From Chloroflexi bacterium RBG_16_68_14 (lineage in GTDB: Bacteria; Chloroflexota; Dehalococcoidia; DSTF01; RBG-16-68-14), in contig MGOB01000074.1 of the NCBI GenBank assembly GCA_001796995.1, forward strand, positions 9,690 to 19,181: a stretch of 9,492 nucleotides of DNA. The letters run 5' to 3'. Below, piece after piece: positions 6,522 to 9,492 of this stretch (positions are counted from its first letter, which is position 1; each line of letters opens with the position of its first letter). A program made the position numbers and the translations under genes. Below the pieces are notes generated by a model, which ran no database searches, was not told the DNA's origin, and saw only the letters and a program-made list of their open reading frames with translations.

Positions 6522-7941
6522 TTGAGCCTGGCACTGCTTCCTGCTGTCGACTGCGCTGGGCGCTCTCACCGCCCGAGGGAGGCGGCTGGTTTCCCTCTTG
6601 CTGCAGCCAGCGCCGTTCGACGTACAAGCTCAGGGCCCCTCCGAGGGCTAGGAGCAGGCCGATGGCCAGCACCACGCTGCTTACACCATAAAGATCGGCA
6701 ATTCCGCCCACCACCACTAGTGGGATCAGCGCTACTCCGTTGGCGAGAACCATCTGAGAGGCGATGACCCGGCCCCGCATCTCCACCGGCGTCCGCTCGT
6801 GCAGCGTGGTCTGGGCCGGCGTGTTCAGCATGGCGTAGGCGAAGCCCAGCGGCCCGGCGAAGGCCATGGTCAGCGCCACCAGGATCGACAGCCCGAACAC
6901 GCGGTCGGTGCCCTGTTCGGCAAACGGGTTTAACCGTTCCGTCCGCTCCAGCACGTCGGCGATGGTCTCCACAAAGCCCAAGGCGAGGAGACAGAGGGCG
7001 AGCCCAAAGAGCCCCAGGGCCACCGTCCTGGTCTTCCCCAGCCGGCCCACGACAAAGGGCACGGCGCGCAGGCCGATGAGGGCGCCGACGGCGACGGGCG
7101 CGAAGACGGTGACCGCCTTGTCCGCGTCCACCTGCAGGATCGCCTGCATGTAGCGGGGCACCAGGATGGCGAACAGCAGCATCAGGGTGCTGCTCATGGT
7201 GATGTGCGCCATCGCCATGGTGGAGAGCGGGTCGGCTCGCAGGCTGCGCAGCGCCGCGGCGAACTCGGAGACGGCGCCCCGCAGTTCATCGCGGCCGGGG
7301 AACGTTCCGTGGGCCTCCTCGCCTTCAGCGTGGCCGATGTACGGGAGAAAGCGGGCGAGCAGGGAGGCGACGACGAAGGCTCCCGCAGCGCTGGCGAAGA
7401 GGACGCCCGGGCCAGCGGTGGTCAGGATGGCCGGCCCGAGGATGATCAGCCCGGCGATCTGGGCGATGGTAAAGCCGCCGCTGAAGAGAGTGTTGGCGGA
7501 GATGAGCTGCTTCGGCGACACCATGTACGGGATGGAGGCCGCGTTGCTGGTGGTGAAGAGCTGGCTGAAGGTGGCGAAGAACACCGTGACGCCGTAGAGC
7601 GCCCCCACGTGCTCTCGGGCGAAGAAGAAGGCGACGGCGGTCACCGCCCGGCCGGCGTTGGTCAGGATGAGCAGCCGTCGCTTGCTCCAGCGGTCCACCA
7701 GGATGCCGGCAAAGAGGCCGAACACCGCAGTGGGGACGACGAAGGAGAGCACCACCACGCTGGCGCTGGTGGTGGACTCGGTCAGGCCGAGGACGATGAT
7801 GATAAGGGTGTAGAGGATGGCGTTCTGCGCCGTCTGGGAGATGATCTGCGCCAGCCAGAGCAGGAGGAAGGGTCGATCGCTCAGGACCGGCGGGACCCGC
7901 TCCTTCACTTCGCCCGGCCACCCGTCAACTCGCTGTCGCAT
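6508..7941 (-). CDS. MFS_3/DHA3-type transporter, second of a tandem pair
   Basis: A 477-residue major facilitator permease, probably an H+-driven exporter of unknown substrate. It opens SDRPFLLLWLAQIISQTAQN, typical of MFS_3 (EntS-like) proteins. A motif A version follows TM2 (GILVDRWSKRR, 79-89), and many hydrophobic helices follow. A charged central loop spans about 203-235. A second-half block reads HERTPVEMRGRVIASQ (381-396). A hydrophilic Gln/Pro/Ser-rich tail of about 35 residues ends the protein. It is clearly paralogous to the gene just upstream, sharing AAS.P blocks, an LNPF loop (337-340) and the ERxPxExxGRVxAxQ block at the same residue numbers. The ATG at 7941 overlaps the upstream gene by 17 bases; GGAG lies ten bases before it. 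Substrate cannot be inferred. Confidence 0.9.
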   Translation of the reverse strand: MRQRVDGWPGEVKERVPPVLSDRPFLLLWLAQIISQTAQNAILYTLIIIVLGLTESTTSASVVVLSFVVPTAVFGLFAGILVDRWSKRRLLILTNAGRAVTAVAFFFAREHVGALYGVTVFFATFSQLFTTSNAASIPYMVSPKQLISANTLFSGGFTIAQIAGLIILGPAILTTAGPGVLFASAAGAFVVASLLARFLPYIGHAEGEEAHGTFPGRDELRGAVSEFAAALRSLRADPLSTMAMAHITMSSTLMLLFAILVPRYMQAILQVDADKAVTVFAPVAVGALIGLRAVPFVVGRLGKTRTVALGLFGLALCLLALGFVETIADVLERTERLNPFAEQGTDRVFGLSILVALTMAFAGPLGFAYAMLNTPAQTTLHERTPVEMRGRVIASQMVLANGVALIPLVVVGGIADLYGVSSVVLAIGLLLALGGALSLYVERRWLQQEGNQPPPSGGESAQRSRQQEAVPGSIDTT

Positions 7942-9292
7942 GGCTCGTCATCTCCGGCCGGAAGACGGCGCGGGCCAGCGTCCAGCCTGCCGCGCCGATC
8001 AGGATGAAGACCGTGAGGAATATCACCGGCTCGACCCCCGCCAACTCCGACAGCACCCCCGCCAGCAGGATAGGCGCGATCGACGCCAGGTTGGTCAGCA
8101 CGACCTGGGCGGCGAAGACCCGGCCCTGGAACTCCAGAGGCACTCGCTCGTTCACCAGGGAGCGGCTGGCGACGCCGACGATGGAGAAGGAGAAGGTGGC
8201 GACGGTGGAGAAGATGACGGTCACCACGATGCGGGCTGAGGTATCGCCGAAGGGCCCGGGGTCGAAGGCGCCGAAGGGGTTCAGGCCCTCCAAGCCGTTG
8301 CCCAGGGGGCGGGTCAGCGCCAGGCAGATGAAGGAGGCCGCCAGCAGGCTGAAGCCCGCGCCCACCAGCCACGCCTTCCGCACGTGGCGCTCCAGCCACT
8401 GCACCAGCCGCAGCCCGGCCACCACGCCCACGGCGGCCGGGAGAAAGACGAAGACGGCGTTCCGCACCGGGATGTCCAGCGTCTCCTGGGTGAACCGGGG
8501 CATGAGAGTGGCGCCCACCAGCGACGCCGTGCTGGCCAGGACGAAGATGATCACGCTCATGTACGCTTCCGTGTCGCGGCTCAGGGTCTCCCAGCCTTCG
8601 GCGAACTGCTTTCGCACGTTGCGCACCGCGTCCATCATCCGGTCGACGTCGATGGCGCTCGGGCCCAGGCGATGGATGCCGAGAAAGAAGACTGAGGCAG
8701 CGCCGAAGAGCACCGCCGTGGTGAGGAAGAGCGGCCGGGCGCCGATGGTGTTGAGGAAGAAAGGCGGGAGCACGGTGAAACCGACTATCTGGCTGACCAG
8801 CCCGCCCAGGTTGCTGGTCGAGTTGGCGATGATGAGCTGGTCCTGGCGCACCAGTTGCGGCACCGACGCCGCCTCGGCCGGGCCGGCGAACTGCGAGGTG
8901 ATGGCGATGAGGAGGGCGACGCCGTAGACCACGGGGAGGGCGGTGCTGGACATAAGGAGAAGCACCATCAGCCCCGCTCGGGTGGCGTTGACGGCGGTGA
9001 GCACCAGGTGCTTCGGCAGGCGGTCGACCAGCACGCCGGAGATGGTGCCCAGCGTGGCGGTGGGCACCAGGTAGGCGGCGATGAAGAGGGCGCTCTTGAT
9101 GCTCGCCCCGTTGCCCTCGCCCACCGCCAGCACCAGCATGGTGAATAGGGTGGCGTTGATCGCCGTGTGGGAGAGCAGCCGCCCCAGCCAGAGCCGGCGG
9201 AAGCCGTCCTCCTGGAGGATGGCGCCCCCGCCCATCAGCGTCTCCCAGCGCCACCGTCGCGGGCGCGTCCCGGCCACACCGCCGGTCGTCAT
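7925..9292 (-). CDS. MFS_3/DHA3-type transporter, first of a tandem pair
   Basis: A 455-residue major facilitator permease. Visible parts are EDGFRRLWLGRLLS before TM1, a degenerate motif A (GVLVDRLPKHLVL, 86-98), PAEAASVPQLVRQDQLIIAN (138-157), a charged central loop (about 207-243), the LNPF loop (337-340) and NERVPLEFQGRVFAAQ (381-396). The longest reading starts at ATG 9292, overlapping the DUF951 stop as ATGA but with no clear SD. A second in-frame ATG at 9235 (residue 20) has GGGAG six bases upstream and would remove an Arg-rich extension unlike the family's usual start; it may be the real or an additional start. The end overlaps the next transporter. Export of a drug-like or siderophore-like compound is possible but unproven. 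Confidence 0.9.
   Translation of the reverse strand: MTTGGVAGTRPRRWRWETLMGGGAILQEDGFRRLWLGRLLSHTAINATLFTMLVLAVGEGNGASIKSALFIAAYLVPTATLGTISGVLVDRLPKHLVLTAVNATRAGLMVLLLMSSTALPVVYGVALLIAITSQFAGPAEAASVPQLVRQDQLIIANSTSNLGGLVSQIVGFTVLPPFFLNTIGARPLFLTTAVLFGAASVFFLGIHRLGPSAIDVDRMMDAVRNVRKQFAEGWETLSRDTEAYMSVIIFVLASTASLVGATLMPRFTQETLDIPVRNAVFVFLPAAVGVVAGLRLVQWLERHVRKAWLVGAGFSLLAASFICLALTRPLGNGLEGLNPFGAFDPGPFGDTSARIVVTVIFSTVATFSFSIVGVASRSLVNERVPLEFQGRVFAAQVVLTNLASIAPILLAGVLSELAGVEPVIFLTVFILIGAAGWTLARAVFRPEMTSHATAS
9242..9246 (-). promoter_or_regulatory. Possible Shine-Dalgarno for an internal start of the first transporter
   Basis: GGGAG followed by ACGCTG and ATG (9235-9233) on the minus strand, at ideal spacing. 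The upstream ATG at 9292 has no comparable site, so this one may decide the true N-terminus. Confidence 0.4.
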
Positions 9293-9492
9293 ACGCCCAG
9301 CCCGTCTTGGCGAAAGATGAGCCGCTCCTTCTCCGGGTCGATGGGCTCCCCGCGGGAGACGAAGGCCACCAGCCGCTTCTCCAGCGTGCCGCGCACCAGC
9401 AACACCCGACGCCGGCAGCTGCGGCAGCGGAGACCGATGTCAGCCCCCAGGCGAACCACCTCCCACTCGAAGCTGCCGCAGGGGTGGCGCTT
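9289..9492 (-). CDS. DUF951 family protein, C-terminal part (cut by window edge)
   Basis: The frame is open from the window edge to TGA at 9291-9289, giving 67 residues. The visible start KRHPCGSFEWEVVRLGAD followed by IGLRCRSCRRRVLL matches the DUF951 pattern HPCGs..WeV.R.GaDi.i.C.gCgr. His3, Cys5, Cys23 and Cys26 of the visible part could bind a metal such as zinc (inference). Family members are only about 60-70 residues, so few residues are missing. The part after EKRLVAF (to GLGV) is a charged tail. The function of DUF951 is not known; nucleic-acid binding would fit its basic, zinc-ribbon-like look. The stop overlaps the transporter start by four bases, implying co-translation. Confidence 0.85.
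   Translation of the reverse strand, partial: KRHPCGSFEWEVVRLGADIGLRCRSCRRRVLLVRGTLEKRLVAFVSRGEPIDPEKERLIFRQDGLGV

Noticed and set aside
7204..8007. 267-codon plus-strand frame opposite the second transporter
   Set aside because: Composition is dominated by Gly, Glu, Asp and His, with no motif, and it is antisense to a well-supported MFS gene.
7905..9254. 449-codon minus-strand frame overlapping the first transporter
   Set aside because: It is an out-of-frame reading of the same DNA, rich in Arg, Pro, Gly and His with no membrane helices. The 7925-9292 frame has clear MFS motifs.

Overview
The window is GC-rich (roughly 60-65% by eye) and every gene I can support lies on the minus strand, so transcription runs from high to low coordinates. 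It carries most of a bacterial F-type ATP synthase operon, preceded by a small separate gene and a pair of related transporters. The mix suggests a bacterium of the Chloroflexota or a relative: AtpZ-type AtpI, an enlarged AtpB, a DUF151 bifunctional nuclease gene, a DUF951 gene, and a dispersed-type repeat whose plus-strand frame reads VILSAAKNL. That placement is inference and no single feature proves it.

Layout in transcription order. (1) 9492-9289: 3' part of a DUF951 gene, a small protein with a probable metal-binding Cys/His cluster. (2) 9292-7925 and 7941-6508: two MFS-type efflux permeases that are diverged paralogues of each other. They are joined to DUF951 and to one another by ATGA and 17-nt overlaps, so the three probably form one transcription unit. 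(3) 6465-5926: a DUF151 bifunctional nuclease gene with a good sigma70-like promoter overlapping the end of the upstream transporter and a strong intrinsic terminator behind it. It looks like an independent one-gene unit. (4) 5843-5817: probable promoter of the ATP synthase operon. (5) 5775-1: atpI(Z)-atpB-atpE-atpF-atpH-atpA-atpG-atpD, with overlaps or short gaps until a 228-nt gap before atpD. atpD is cut by the window edge just before its P-loop, and atpC must lie outside if present.

The operon encodes the whole Fo motor (a, b, c) and F1 subunits delta, alpha, gamma and the start of beta. Functional residues are present: the a-subunit Arg296, the c-subunit Glu70, and the alpha P-loop and arginine finger. 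The c subunit lacks the usual Na+ ligands, so H+ coupling is expected.

No defence system, mobile gene, CRISPR array or RNA gene was seen. The points most worth a second look are a roughly 70-residue, strongly acidic, two-cysteine insertion in AtpB predicted to face outward; a nested inverted repeat between atpG and atpD with compensatory stem changes; a two-codon ORF with a strong Shine-Dalgarno in the same gap; a hairpin covering the atpE ribosome-binding site; and the coupled DUF951-transporter-transporter cluster.
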